Source: Phycisphaerales bacterium (GTDB lineage Bacteria > Planctomycetota > Phycisphaerae > Phycisphaerales > UBA1924). Taken from it: DNA of 64,000 nt. The DNA lies in contig JAJDDF010000008.1 in assembly GCA_029260455.1 (NCBI GenBank), positions 124,001-188,000 on the forward strand. The letters are read 5' to 3'. A model generated the notes under the pieces. It was not told the origin of the DNA and searched no databases. It saw only the letters and a list, made by a program, of their open reading frames with translations. Positions 51,017-59,841 of this stretch are shown piece by piece. Both the position numbers and the translations under genes were made by a program. Each line of letters opens with the position of its first letter. Position 1 is the first letter of the stretch.

Positions 51017-53185
51017 TCACTCCCCAAGAATCAACGGCACGATCTGGTTATTGGACAAGTTGAGCGCCCCGACCAGCGCCGCTGCAGTGGTCGCGAGTTC
51101 TTCATCCATCGCCCCCGAGAGCTCCACTGCCTGCCGCACCTGCCGCTCGTCAAGCAGATTGCCATAGCGCTTGGCAGATTCACCGGTCATTTTCAGCAAT
51201 GCGATCTGCTCATATCCATCTGCACGCAGCGCAGCATCCATGAGCGCCACCTGCGTTCGCTTCTCACCGATGCGCGACAAAATGCCCGCCACGCGAAGCA
51301 TCACCGCGCCATTATTCTCTGAGAGCGCCGACAGCAGCGCGGGTGCTGCATCATTGATCACATACACGCCGCTCACCCCCGCAGCCAAGTCATGCAAAAC
51401 CTGAAGGGCGCGGTCCGCATAGTTGCGCGCTGCTTCTTCATCTACGGGCGCGCCCGAGGCCCTCGTCACTGCCTGTTCGACCGCCGCCTGAAGCTCTGAC
51501 GACGAAATGCCATCGCGCCCGGGTGATGTCAGCGCATCACTCGCCAAGCGCACTGCATAGCGATTGATATCTTCAAAGGGCATCAGCGCCACGATTGGCG
51601 TGGCTTCCAGACGCCTGCTCCGCCGCACAGAATCAATGACATCAAGCCCCGCTTCACCATCAATATCACTGACGATGACATCGACGCCGGGAAAATCGAC
51701 GATCGATTCCTGCGCCTCATTCAAATTCTTCGCTGGGGCGCCCACGGTGTACCCCGCATCTTCGAGCGCCGCCCGGAGTTCTTGCTGACGTTCAATTGAT
51801 CGCGCCAGCACCAGAGCATATTTCTTGCCCGCATCACGAATAATGCTCGCAAGGGTCGGCACCACTCGATCCGCGCCTTCGAATGTAACAGTCGGATTCG
51901 CTTGTCCAAGTGCGAGTGACGCTTCATAGCGCACCCGGCGATCGGGATACGCAAGCGCCCGCACCAGTGGCCGCTCATTGGCGAGCCCCTGCCACAGCCC
52001 CGCCCCGCCGGTCGATTGCGTGAGCGCCTCAATGGATTGTCGCGCGACGCGCGTGTTACGATCCGCAAGCGCTCGCGCTAAGACATGTTGCACCGGCGCT
52101 GAACCCGCGACGACTGCGTAATACATTGCATCGCGGCGTTCGGGGCCATACACCGGATTGTCATAATCCTCAGGCGTTTCGTTGTGCCGTTTAAAATTGG
52201 CAAGGAGCCATGTGCTCACTGCACCCGCGTCGCCCTCGTCGTAGAGAAGTGCATCTTCAGCAAGCCGCATCGCCATCGCCTCGTGATACACCTCTGTATA
52301 GATCGCAGTCGGATGGAGACCAAGACCGGGCGAATAGTCCCAGATCAACTGATGCGTTTCATCTGCAAAAGTGGTCAGGCTTCGTGTTTCAGTGAGGTAT
52401 TGATCCGCAAGATCAACAAACAAAGGCGCGAGGGGTGTCGATTCGGTGACGCTGCCATCAAGCCAGCGAATCGCGCGATCCGCCGCCTGTCGCACCTGGG
52501 CAGAATTCGTATGCTGGCGCAGCTCCTGCAAATACGGCAGCGCGTGGCGATATCCACTTTTTTTCAGCACGAAGCACAGCGTTTCCTGCGTCTCTGGGGG
52601 CACACCCATCAACGCCGCACTGATCGGGCTCACTGCATCGCGACCCATATCAGCAAGCACAAGCTGCACCTCGCTGCGAAGAACGGGATCGTCACCCGTC
52701 ATGATCACGCCGAGCAGTTGCGGCACCGCGTACTCACTTGCTTCAAGCAGCCGGCTCCGTCCGATGACCCGCGCACGCGAATTGCCATTGAGCAGCGCAA
52801 TGTTGTCTGCGATCTCCTGCGGGTCACGCGCTCGCGCCCGATGCCCATCCTCATAAAGTGTGAATAGCGCCCCCGCGATGCCCTCCAGCTCTGGATAACG
52901 CAGCGCCTTTCGATAGGCCTTCTCAAAGCGATCTGCCATCGCGGGTGTGTCTTCAATCAACCCGACGAAGTCTTTCGGGGCAACTCCTGCCTCAAGCAGT
53001 GCATTCCCGTTCGCTGCAGCGAGTTCCGGGTTTGCAGTATTGGTATAGAAGATGAAATCTTCGAGCAGTTGATTGATTGTGCTCGCATCCTGACCGCGTG
53101 CACTCAATGCGAGCACAAGACTCGCACACACGACCAAAATCAACCGCCCGATCCGCTGCCCACTCACATTCGACACAAATCCCAC
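51017..53185 (-). CDS. Exported HEAT-repeat protein with receiver-like domain
   Basis: A signal peptide (about residues 8-31, 'RLILVVCASLVLALSARG') is followed by helical HEAT-like repeats, e.g. 'ASEYAVPQLLGVIMTGDDPVLRSEV' broken into units of about 35 residues, and 'YPDRRVRYEASLALGQANP'. Residues about 455-580 resemble a response-regulator receiver: 'YALVLARSIERQQELRAALE', 'VDVIVSDIDGEAGLDVI' with Asp near 507, then 'TPIVALMPF'; more HEAT-like helices end the protein. The longest frame begins at TTG 53212; I prefer GTG 53185 because GAGGGGG lies eight bases upstream. A receiver fold behind a signal peptide is odd, since phosphorylation outside the cytoplasm is not expected. Confidence 0.78.
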   Translation of the reverse strand: MGFVSNVSGQRIGRLILVVCASLVLALSARGQDASTINQLLEDFIFYTNTANPELAAANGNALLEAGVAPKDFVGLIEDTPAMADRFEKAYRKALRYPELEGIAGALFTLYEDGHRARARDPQEIADNIALLNGNSRARVIGRSRLLEASEYAVPQLLGVIMTGDDPVLRSEVQLVLADMGRDAVSPISAALMGVPPETQETLCFVLKKSGYRHALPYLQELRQHTNSAQVRQAADRAIRWLDGSVTESTPLAPLFVDLADQYLTETRSLTTFADETHQLIWDYSPGLGLHPTAIYTEVYHEAMAMRLAEDALLYDEGDAGAVSTWLLANFKRHNETPEDYDNPVYGPERRDAMYYAVVAGSAPVQHVLARALADRNTRVARQSIEALTQSTGGAGLWQGLANERPLVRALAYPDRRVRYEASLALGQANPTVTFEGADRVVPTLASIIRDAGKKYALVLARSIERQQELRAALEDAGYTVGAPAKNLNEAQESIVDFPGVDVIVSDIDGEAGLDVIDSVRRSRRLEATPIVALMPFEDINRYAVRLASDALTSPGRDGISSSELQAAVEQAVTRASGAPVDEEAARNYADRALQVLHDLAAGVSGVYVINDAAPALLSALSENNGAVMLRVAGILSRIGEKRTQVALMDAALRADGYEQIALLKMTGESAKRYGNLLDERQVRQAVELSGAMDEELATTAAALVGALNLSNNQIVPLILGE

Positions 53186-53560
53186 GAGGTCTACCCCCTC
53201 GGACTCACTCAAAGGTGAGCCGCATGCTCAAATACTTGCAATGTTCCACAACCCCACCCGGGCTCTGGCGAACACCAGAACGGACACACGCCATGTCAGC
53301 CCTCCCTATCCGAACGCCGGGGGGCCTCAGTTCCCCATAGTACTGCGCTTCGTGTTCAGTCCGCTACTTCCCTGCCCTCCGCAGCTTATGGGCCCGATCT
53401 GGTCCGAAAAATCGCGCGATGGGGACATATGGGCCACCTAAAGGACGATCAACACCCTTCTTACGCCTCTTCCCGATGAAGCCACCCCCGCAACAGGTCG
53501 ATGGGGATAGGGCTGACCGTCTGGGACGGCCAGTGTTTCACCGTTGGGGGGAGAAGAAGT
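53186..53560. other. 375-base divergent region without a gene
   Basis: This lies between the HEAT-repeat gene (minus) and the HTH-receiver gene (plus) and must contain at least one promoter. A small hairpin-forming stretch is visible near 53270 (ctctggcgaacaccagaac). I see no convincing consensus promoter, riboswitch or small gene. Confidence 0.5.
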
Positions 53561-54142
53561 ATGAGCCTGCTCGACAAGGATGTACTGACGACGGGCGAGG
53601 TGGCCAAGGTCTGCAACGTGGCCCCACGCACAGTCAGCAAGTGGTTCGACGGCGGGCAGCTCAAGGGCTACCGCATCCCGGGTTCCAAAGACCGGCGAAT
53701 TCCAGTCGCTGCACTGATCCAATTCATGAAAGAGCACAACATCCCTATGGATGGTGTGCATTCGGGCGTGCCGCGCGTCCTGATCGTCGATGACGAACAT
53801 GACATCACCAACACGCTGCAAAAAGTTCTTGCCGAGCAAGCAGGCTATGAAATCCGCACAGCCTCCACAGGCTTTCAGGCGGGGCTCGAAGCCGAACGCT
53901 TTCGGCCGCATGTCATCCTGCTTGATATTCATCTGGGCGAAGGCGATGTGTCCAATATCGCATCCTTCGTGCGCACCATCGATGACCTCGCCATGACCCG
54001 CGTCGTTGCAATGAGCGGCAAGCTTACTGATGGTCAGGCGATGAGTCTTCGCACGCAGGGCTTCGATGGCTTTCTCAAGAAACCCTTCCAGGTCCGCCAG
54101 GTGATTCAGGAAATCGAACGCGCCAAAGCACTCGTCACCTGA
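53561..54142 (+). CDS. MerR/excisionase-type HTH protein with C-terminal receiver domain
   Basis: Residues about 8-58 are a MerR/BldC/excisionase-like winged helix: 'LTTGEVAKVCNVAPRTVSKW' and 'GYRIPGSKDRRIPVAALI'. Residues 70-190 are a receiver: 'RVLIVDDEHD', acceptor Asp in 'VILLDIHLGEGDV', 'VVAMSG' and Lys in 'GFLKKPF'. The order DNA-binding first, receiver second, is the reverse of ordinary response regulators. ATG 53561 has a GGGGGGAGAAG site; the frame is open to 53501. No histidine kinase gene adjoins it. A terminator follows directly. Confidence 0.87.
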   Translation: MSLLDKDVLTTGEVAKVCNVAPRTVSKWFDGGQLKGYRIPGSKDRRIPVAALIQFMKEHNIPMDGVHSGVPRVLIVDDEHDITNTLQKVLAEQAGYEIRTASTGFQAGLEAERFRPHVILLDIHLGEGDVSNIASFVRTIDDLAMTRVVAMSGKLTDGQAMSLRTQGFDGFLKKPFQVRQVIQEIERAKALVT

Positions 54143-54171
54143 TCGACGCCGACAACTCACCAGACCACAAG

Positions 54172-54203
54172 AACCCAGGGATTGTGATCCTTGGGTTTTT
54201 CTT
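54172..54203 (+). terminator. Intrinsic terminator after the HTH-receiver gene
   Basis: AACCCAGGGAT pairs with ATCCTTGGGTT across the loop tgtg (one mismatch), followed by a T-run (ttttt-c-ttt). It lies 30 bases after the stop codon, and just before the end of the convergent PH-domain gene, which it may also serve in reverse. Confidence 0.85.
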
Positions 54204-54212
54204 TGCGCCGTT

Positions 54213-54974
54213 TTATCGAGCCAGTGCAAGATCACGAATCTCGCGCAGTGCCGCAAGATGCTCTGGTGTCCACATCCCCTGCTGATCGTGGGATAAATAT
54301 CCCGCATGTTCATCGCCTAATCCTGCACTTCTTGAAGCGCGCACACGCGCCATAATCAGGTCGCGCAGCTCTTCTGCATGATCGATGCCTTCGATCAGTC
54401 CGACATTCGAAGCGCTCCCGCCGCCGCCATGTGCCCCTGCAGATCCGCCCGAACCCGCGGTCTCAACTTGCAGCTTTGCAATACCGAAGTACCGCTGGAG
54501 TGGTCCCTGTGAGACGCGCACATTCTGAACATTTTCGTAGGTCAGTGATATTTCACGAATGATCCACACGCCGCGCCGAATGCGAATGCTGCGGTTTGAC
54601 AGCACATACCACGTTGTGTCATAGCGCAGGTGAATCGCGACATACGCAACGATGTCGGGAACAATGATGATCGCAAGCCAGAGCGGGGTCGTCACAAAGC
54701 CCGCCCACGGAATGGCACCGATCAGCGCCACCCAGAGCGCAACAAAAACAACATCCGTCAGGAAAAGCACAAGCCAGAACCAGAACTTCAGGTAACGCAG
54801 GAAACCAAGCGAAGGGTGAATCGCAAGCACTTCTTCGCCCTCGGGCACAGGCAACGTTGGCGGCTCTTTCGGCACCCGCATCCAGCGTACCAGTACGCCC
54901 CACACCCCCGAATAAAACCGCTCGGAAACGCGCTCGACGGCGCCACTGCTTCGCAATGCGTCATGTTCACTCAT
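54213..54974 (-). CDS. Bacterial PH (bPH2, YdbT-like) membrane protein 1
   Basis: Two membrane helices (about 65-85 and 95-115) precede a bacterial pleckstrin-homology domain: 'YVLSNRSIRIRRGVWIIRE' and 'LTYENVQNVRVSQGPLQRYF', 'AKLQVETAGSGGS'. A Gly-rich loop and a helical tail follow. Such proteins are usually found as tandem YdbS/YdbT pairs in the cytoplasmic membrane. It overlaps the second PH gene by four bases. Function not known in detail. Confidence 0.85.
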   Translation of the reverse strand: MSEHDALRSSGAVERVSERFYSGVWGVLVRWMRVPKEPPTLPVPEGEEVLAIHPSLGFLRYLKFWFWLVLFLTDVVFVALWVALIGAIPWAGFVTTPLWLAIIIVPDIVAYVAIHLRYDTTWYVLSNRSIRIRRGVWIIREISLTYENVQNVRVSQGPLQRYFGIAKLQVETAGSGGSAGAHGGGGSASNVGLIEGIDHAEELRDLIMARVRASRSAGLGDEHAGYLSHDQQGMWTPEHLAALREIRDLALAR

Positions 54975-55498
54975 GACGCCTGCCCATGCTGCACCGTCAT
55001 GGCATCGCGAATCTCGTGAAGCAATTGCAACGCTTCATCGGCTGGCTTCAATGCCTGGGCATCATCAGCTGCGACGGCGTGTTCCGTCTCCCCTCGCGCA
55101 CCGCGCATTTTTGTATACAGAAAATCACGCAACGCTTCTGGATCAAGAATGCCCTCAAGGGTCATCTCCGCGCCCGATGCGCCAGAGGCAGTCTGCAACG
55201 ACACCTTGGCAAGCCCGAGCCACCGGTGAATCAGGTTGCGCTCGACATGAATATCTTGAATCCGCCGATAGGTCAGCAGCACTTCCTTCTTGAAAAGAAG
55301 CCCCACCGACATCGACACACCCTCATCATCAATGCGATAGCGCAGCGTCTTGAAGCGGATATAGAACACAGTGAACGTAATCGGAAACGCGACCAGCGTG
55401 AGCACTGACATCAAAACGTAGTACGTCAGTAGTTTGTCATCCGGTCTCGTAATCGCGCGCGGGTCAAAGCTCGTAGGTGACACATCAAGTTCACTCAT
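54971..55498 (-). CDS. Bacterial PH (bPH2, YdbS-like) membrane protein 2
   Basis: Tandem partner of the preceding gene. Helical region about 30-50 ('YVLMSVLTLVAFPITFTVF'), then the PH domain: 'LRYRIDDEGVSMSVGLLFKK', 'LTYRRIQDIHVERNLIHRWL', 'AKVSLQTASGASG'. ATG 55498 is preferred because GGGAGGG lies about eight bases upstream; the longer frame to 55573 overlaps the M42 peptidase gene. The C-terminal 'LLHEIRDAM' parallels 'LREIRDLAL' at the end of the partner. Confidence 0.85.
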   Translation of the reverse strand: MSELDVSPTSFDPRAITRPDDKLLTYYVLMSVLTLVAFPITFTVFYIRFKTLRYRIDDEGVSMSVGLLFKKEVLLTYRRIQDIHVERNLIHRWLGLAKVSLQTASGASGAEMTLEGILDPEALRDFLYTKMRGARGETEHAVAADDAQALKPADEALQLLHEIRDAMTVQHGQAS

Positions 55499-55551
55499 GC
55501 CATTGCCCTCCCGCTTTCTTATTCGGAGATGGCTAAAATCCGTTGCACGCG

Positions 55552-56640
55552 TCACTTCACCGTCGGAATCCACTTGGCAAGCAAATCGCGGGCTGCTGCC
55601 AGATCGCGCGTGTCAATCATCTCAGTGACGGTGTGAATGTAGCGCGTGCCCACAACCAAACCCGCAGCCTTGGCACCGCTCATCGCCTGTTGAATCGCAG
55701 CCCCATCCTGCCCGCCGCGCGCCAGAATCGTGCGCTGATGCGGGATATTGTGCTTCTGAGCCGTCGCCTCAAGTTCATCGATCAGCCCAGCATGAGCGAT
55801 GAAACTCGAATCCATGACGTGCAGCCCAACACCATCACCATGATGCGTCACAGCTTCTTCCTTGGGTACGCCGGGCGTATCACACGCAAGCGACACATCA
55901 AGACCAATGCCAATATCCGGCTGAATCGTATTCGATGCCGTCTTTGCGCCGCGCAGACCAACCTCTTCCTGCACCGTAAACGCAACCCAGAGTTCGCACG
56001 CATGCTCAGCCTTTACCTCTTCCATCGCGCGGACGCACTCAATACCGATCCAGCATGCAAAGCGATTGTCAAGCGCCTTGGACACCACCTTGGTGCCAAT
56101 CTCCATCAATGGTTCATCCATCACCACCATGTCGCCAATGCGCACGCGCTGCTTCACTTCGTTGCCACTCATGCCAAGATCGACCATGAACTCTTTGACT
56201 TCTGGTATTTTTTTCTTGTCTTCCGCAGAAGCAATATGGATAGGCCGACCGCCCGGGTTCATCACGCCCCGCAGGTCTTCATCTTTTGTACACACAAGCA
56301 CGCGCCGAGAAAACAGATTGCGTGTATCGAACCCGCCCGCAGCATTCACGCGAACGAAACCATCATCATCAATATGACTGACATAAAAACCAATCTCATC
56401 CATGTGCGATGCGAGCATCACCTTGGTTGGTGTGCTGCTGCTTGACGAATCACGCGGCCCGCGCCGGCACAGCAAGTTGCCAAGCGCATCGGTCGTCACC
56501 TCATCAAAGAGACCCTCGATTTCATTTTCTATCAGCGCACGCACTCGCTCCTCGCGCCCGGGAATGCCCGGCACCTCGCATAAACGCTTGAGAAGGTCAA
56601 TATTGAGCCCATGTGACGATGCAGGTGCGTGCTGTGCCAT
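55552..56640 (-). CDS. M42-family metalloaminopeptidase
   Basis: M42 enzymes are large tetrahedral aminopeptidases with a two-metal centre. The ligand set is visible: 'LASHMDEIGFYV' (His, Asp), 'LDNRFACW' (bridging Asp), 'FTVQEEVGLRGA' (catalytic Glu and ligand Glu), 'GLDVSLACDTPG' (Asp) and 'GTRYIHTVTEMID' (His). ATG 56640 begins 'MAQHAPASS'; the frame is open to 56742 but the extension overlaps the divergent ygfZ start. Cytoplasmic, no signal peptide. Specificity (Glu/Asp, Leu or other) is not deducible. Confidence 0.9.
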   Translation of the reverse strand: MAQHAPASSHGLNIDLLKRLCEVPGIPGREERVRALIENEIEGLFDEVTTDALGNLLCRRGPRDSSSSSTPTKVMLASHMDEIGFYVSHIDDDGFVRVNAAGGFDTRNLFSRRVLVCTKDEDLRGVMNPGGRPIHIASAEDKKKIPEVKEFMVDLGMSGNEVKQRVRIGDMVVMDEPLMEIGTKVVSKALDNRFACWIGIECVRAMEEVKAEHACELWVAFTVQEEVGLRGAKTASNTIQPDIGIGLDVSLACDTPGVPKEEAVTHHGDGVGLHVMDSSFIAHAGLIDELEATAQKHNIPHQRTILARGGQDGAAIQQAMSGAKAAGLVVGTRYIHTVTEMIDTRDLAAARDLLAKWIPTVK

Positions 56641-56713
56641 GAAATGTCTTCTCCAATGTCCACGTTCGGTTGAGGCGACTACAATCGCCGCCCCACTCTT
56701 CTCGGGGCCACAC

Positions 56714-57937
56714 ATGATGACACACACAAGCCCACTTCTCAAACTGCATCACGATCTCCCGATGATCCGCTTCGGCGCTGCCCCCGGCGTCGATGTCATC
56801 GCAACATTTGGCGAACTCGAATCCGAATACGCGGCCATCCGCAAAGGCTGCATTCTCATGGACATGCCGCAGCGCGCCACGATTGTCGTGCGCGGCGGGG
56901 ACCGGCTCGAGTTCCTCAATCGAATGCTTACGCAGGAACTCAAACCTACGGGCCAGTGGATCGCGCCATGGAACAACGTGCGCAGTTTTTGGTTGAATCG
57001 TAAGGGGCGGATCGACGCCGATCTGCGTTGCATTGAATTGCCCGCAGGTACGCTTGGCGAGACGCCCTGTATGGTCTTTGATGTCGATGTTCTCACCGCA
57101 CCGGTACTGATCGAAACACTTGGCGCGTTCATCCTCATGGATGATGTCACGCTCGAAGATGCAACACCGAAGATGCACCGACTGGCACTGCATGGCCCAT
57201 CATCGGCGGCGCTACTCGCTGAGAATTCAATACCGATTGCGACGCACATCGATGCGCCGCGCGTTAGCGATCTGCAGCCACAGCAGGCAACGATTGTTTC
57301 AATCGCAGGACACGATGTGATCGTTGATCGCATGGATTCGACTGGTGAGATTGGTTTGGAACTTCTTATGCAAAGCGATGCTGTTGAAGAAGTATGGGAC
57401 ACACTTTCTCGCGATGCGCGCACCGACTTCGGACACAACAACGACCCTGCAACGAACACGCATCGCTTGCGGCTGGCCGGCTGGCATGCCTACAACATTG
57501 CGCGCCTTGAAGCTGGTAAGCCTCTCTATCACATCGATTTTTCAAGCACAAATCTGCCCGCCGAGACTGGTGTACTGAATGACCGCGTCAGCTTCACCAA
57601 GGGGTGCTACCTTGGGCAGGAAGTTGTTGCCCGGATGCAGTCGCTTGGGCATCCTAAGCAAGGCCTTGTAGCTCTTCGTCTGGATGGTGATGCAACTGAC
57701 GAACAGCCCGAAGCTGGCGCTTCAGTTCGTGCAAGCACCGAAACCGATGCGCCGGTTATCGGCGGCATCACCAGCTCTGTGCGCAGCCCCATGCTTGGTG
57801 ATTCACTCATCTGTTTCGCACAAGTGAAATGGAAACACCGCGACCCGGGCACTGTGCTGTTTGTGCAAAGCACAACCGGACATGTGCGCGCCACGGCGCA
57901 GGATCAACTGGCATTTTGGTCGCGCATTCAGGCATGA
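56714..57937 (+). CDS. ygfZ: YgfZ/GcvT-type folate-binding Fe-S cluster protein
   Basis: YgfZ is a tetrahydrofolate-binding protein that helps repair or assemble some Fe-S enzymes. The diagnostic motif 'FTKGCYLGQEVVARM' with its conserved Cys is near residue 295, and the GcvT-like N-terminal fold begins 'VDVIATFGELESEYAAIRKG' with 'RVVGGDRLEFLNRMLTQ'-like spacing after it. ATG 56714 (or 56717) is selected; the longer frame to 56402 is antisense to the M42 gene. It is divergent from that gene and its end overlaps the convergent mnmG end by 10 bases. Confidence 0.87.
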   Translation: MMTHTSPLLKLHHDLPMIRFGAAPGVDVIATFGELESEYAAIRKGCILMDMPQRATIVVRGGDRLEFLNRMLTQELKPTGQWIAPWNNVRSFWLNRKGRIDADLRCIELPAGTLGETPCMVFDVDVLTAPVLIETLGAFILMDDVTLEDATPKMHRLALHGPSSAALLAENSIPIATHIDAPRVSDLQPQQATIVSIAGHDVIVDRMDSTGEIGLELLMQSDAVEEVWDTLSRDARTDFGHNNDPATNTHRLRLAGWHAYNIARLEAGKPLYHIDFSSTNLPAETGVLNDRVSFTKGCYLGQEVVARMQSLGHPKQGLVALRLDGDATDEQPEAGASVRASTETDAPVIGGITSSVRSPMLGDSLICFAQVKWKHRDPGTVLFVQSTTGHVRATAQDQLAFWSRIQA

Positions 57938-59835
57938 ACATGGGCGCGCGCATGACGTTCGAGTGCGACAAGTAACAGAGTCATATCCGCAGGGCTCACG
58001 CCTTCGAGCCGCCCAGCTTGTCCAAGAGTTGCCGGGCGAAAACGTTCCAGCGCGCTGCGCGCTTCATTGCGCAACCCAGTGACAGCCTTGAAATCAACAG
58101 CACTTGGAATCGATCGCTTCTCCATGCGCGCCTGCCGCTTCACCTCCGCACGTTGACGATCGAGATACCCCGCGTACTGATGCTCCGCGAGCGCCGTTTC
58201 AAGCACGCCCCACGGCACATGCTCGCCGGCAACCATGCCCGTATCACACGAAAGCTCATGCGCTGTGTAATCCGGCCTGCGGGCGCGTTTGGCAAGTGAT
58301 TTGCCGTGCATTTGTGTCGTCGCAAGCACTGCGCGGACTCGATCCAGCGCTTGGGATCGCCGGACAAATGCCTCTTTGCGTTGGCCATCAACAAGCCCAA
58401 GATCAATTCCTTTGGGCGTCAAGCGATCCGCCGTGTTGTCCGTGCGCAACAGCAAGCGATGCTCAGCGCGGCTTGTGAACATGCGGTAGGGCTCGATGGG
58501 CGTTTTGGTGACAAGATCATCCATCATCACCCCGATGTACGCTTCATCGCGCCCGAGCACCCACGCAGATTCATCGCGCACGAAACGCACAGCGTTCACA
58601 CCCGCAACAAGCCCCTGCCCCGCTGCTTCTTCATACCCACTTGTGCCATTGATCTGCCCCGCAAGAAAAAGTCCATCGATATGCCGCGTCATGCATGTTG
58701 CCATGATCTGATGCGGGCGCACCATGTCATATTCAACGGCGTATCCCCATTGCGCCACTTCCGCACGCCCACATCCCGGCATATGTGCCACAATCTGGGC
58801 CTGTACATCACGAGGAAGCGATGTCGCGATACCATTGCAATACACCCAATCGCTTTCATAACTCTCGGGCTCAAGAAACACATGATGTCGTTCACGTTGC
58901 GCAAAGCGCACAACTTTGTCCTCGATCGATGGGCAATACAGCGGCCCAATCGCGTCGATTTGCCCTGAAAACATAGGCGCACGATGTAAATTTGCGCGAA
59001 TAATTTCGTGCGCTTCCGGTGTCGTCGTCGTTATTCGACACACCATCTGCTCCAACGGCGGCGACCACCCTTCTCCCCCAGCACCATCCAAAGCAAGATC
59101 ACTAAATGGCGTCGGTTGTGTATCGCCATGCTGCGCTTCGAGGGATTCCCAATCAATGGTGCTGCCAAGCAAGCGAGGCGGCGACCCGGTCTTCAACCGT
59201 CCGAGTTCAAAGCCGAGCACACGCAACGATGATGCAATGCCCACCGTTGATTTTTCACCAGCGCGCCCGCCGGGGGTCATGCGATCGCCCTCGTGCATCA
59301 AACCCCGCATGAAGGTGCCCGTAGTAAGAATTACCGCATCAGCGTCGAGCAATTGCATTGTGTCATCATCAGCGCGCTTCACGACAACGCCGCTCGCGCG
59401 TCGCGGCGCCCCTGCACAATGCACAACAGCAATGTCTTCGACTGCGCCCTCGATGACATCAATTTCAGGGCGGCCTTCAATCGCGCTGCGCACTTGCCGG
59501 GCATAGGCATGCCGATCGCACTGCGCGCGCGGACTGCGCGCTGCTGCCCCGCGCGACGTATTAAGCATCTTGAACATGACGCCGGTCGCATCCGCCGCGA
59601 GCCCCATGAGCCCGCCCAGTGCATCGATCTCGCGCACCATCTGACCTTTTGCGATGCCGCCAATCGCAGGATTGCAACTCATTGCACCGATCGCGCTCGC
59701 ACGCAAAGTGACCAGCGCCACCGCGTGTTCTTCGCCGCGAAGCATGTTCGCCGCTGTCCACGCAGCTTCAGCGCCCGCGTGCCCGCCACCGATGACCACC
59801 ACGCGATACCGCGTTTGCACTGAAATACCTGTCAT
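57928..59835 (-). CDS. mnmG: tRNA uridine-5-carboxymethylaminomethyl synthase MnmG (GidA)
   Basis: With MnmE, MnmG modifies the wobble U of several tRNAs using FAD and methylene-THF. The FAD motif 'VVVIGGGHAGAEAAW' is at residues 12-26; 'GAMSCNPAIGGIAKG' and 'LYCPSIEDKVVRF' with the catalytic-region Cys are conserved, as is 'GQINGTSGYEEAAGQG'. Length (635) is normal. No mnmE lies in the window. It ends overlapping ygfZ. Confidence 0.96.
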   Translation of the reverse strand: MTGISVQTRYRVVVIGGGHAGAEAAWTAANMLRGEEHAVALVTLRASAIGAMSCNPAIGGIAKGQMVREIDALGGLMGLAADATGVMFKMLNTSRGAAARSPRAQCDRHAYARQVRSAIEGRPEIDVIEGAVEDIAVVHCAGAPRRASGVVVKRADDDTMQLLDADAVILTTGTFMRGLMHEGDRMTPGGRAGEKSTVGIASSLRVLGFELGRLKTGSPPRLLGSTIDWESLEAQHGDTQPTPFSDLALDGAGGEGWSPPLEQMVCRITTTTPEAHEIIRANLHRAPMFSGQIDAIGPLYCPSIEDKVVRFAQRERHHVFLEPESYESDWVYCNGIATSLPRDVQAQIVAHMPGCGRAEVAQWGYAVEYDMVRPHQIMATCMTRHIDGLFLAGQINGTSGYEEAAGQGLVAGVNAVRFVRDESAWVLGRDEAYIGVMMDDLVTKTPIEPYRMFTSRAEHRLLLRTDNTADRLTPKGIDLGLVDGQRKEAFVRRSQALDRVRAVLATTQMHGKSLAKRARRPDYTAHELSCDTGMVAGEHVPWGVLETALAEHQYAGYLDRQRAEVKRQARMEKRSIPSAVDFKAVTGLRNEARSALERFRPATLGQAGRLEGVSPADMTLLLVALERHARAHVHA

Positions 59836-59841
59836 GCCTGA

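Noticed and set aside
53438-54313. 291-residue minus-strand frame opposite the HTH-receiver gene
   Set aside because: The plus strand has a complete HTH and receiver with a strong ribosome binding site and terminator.
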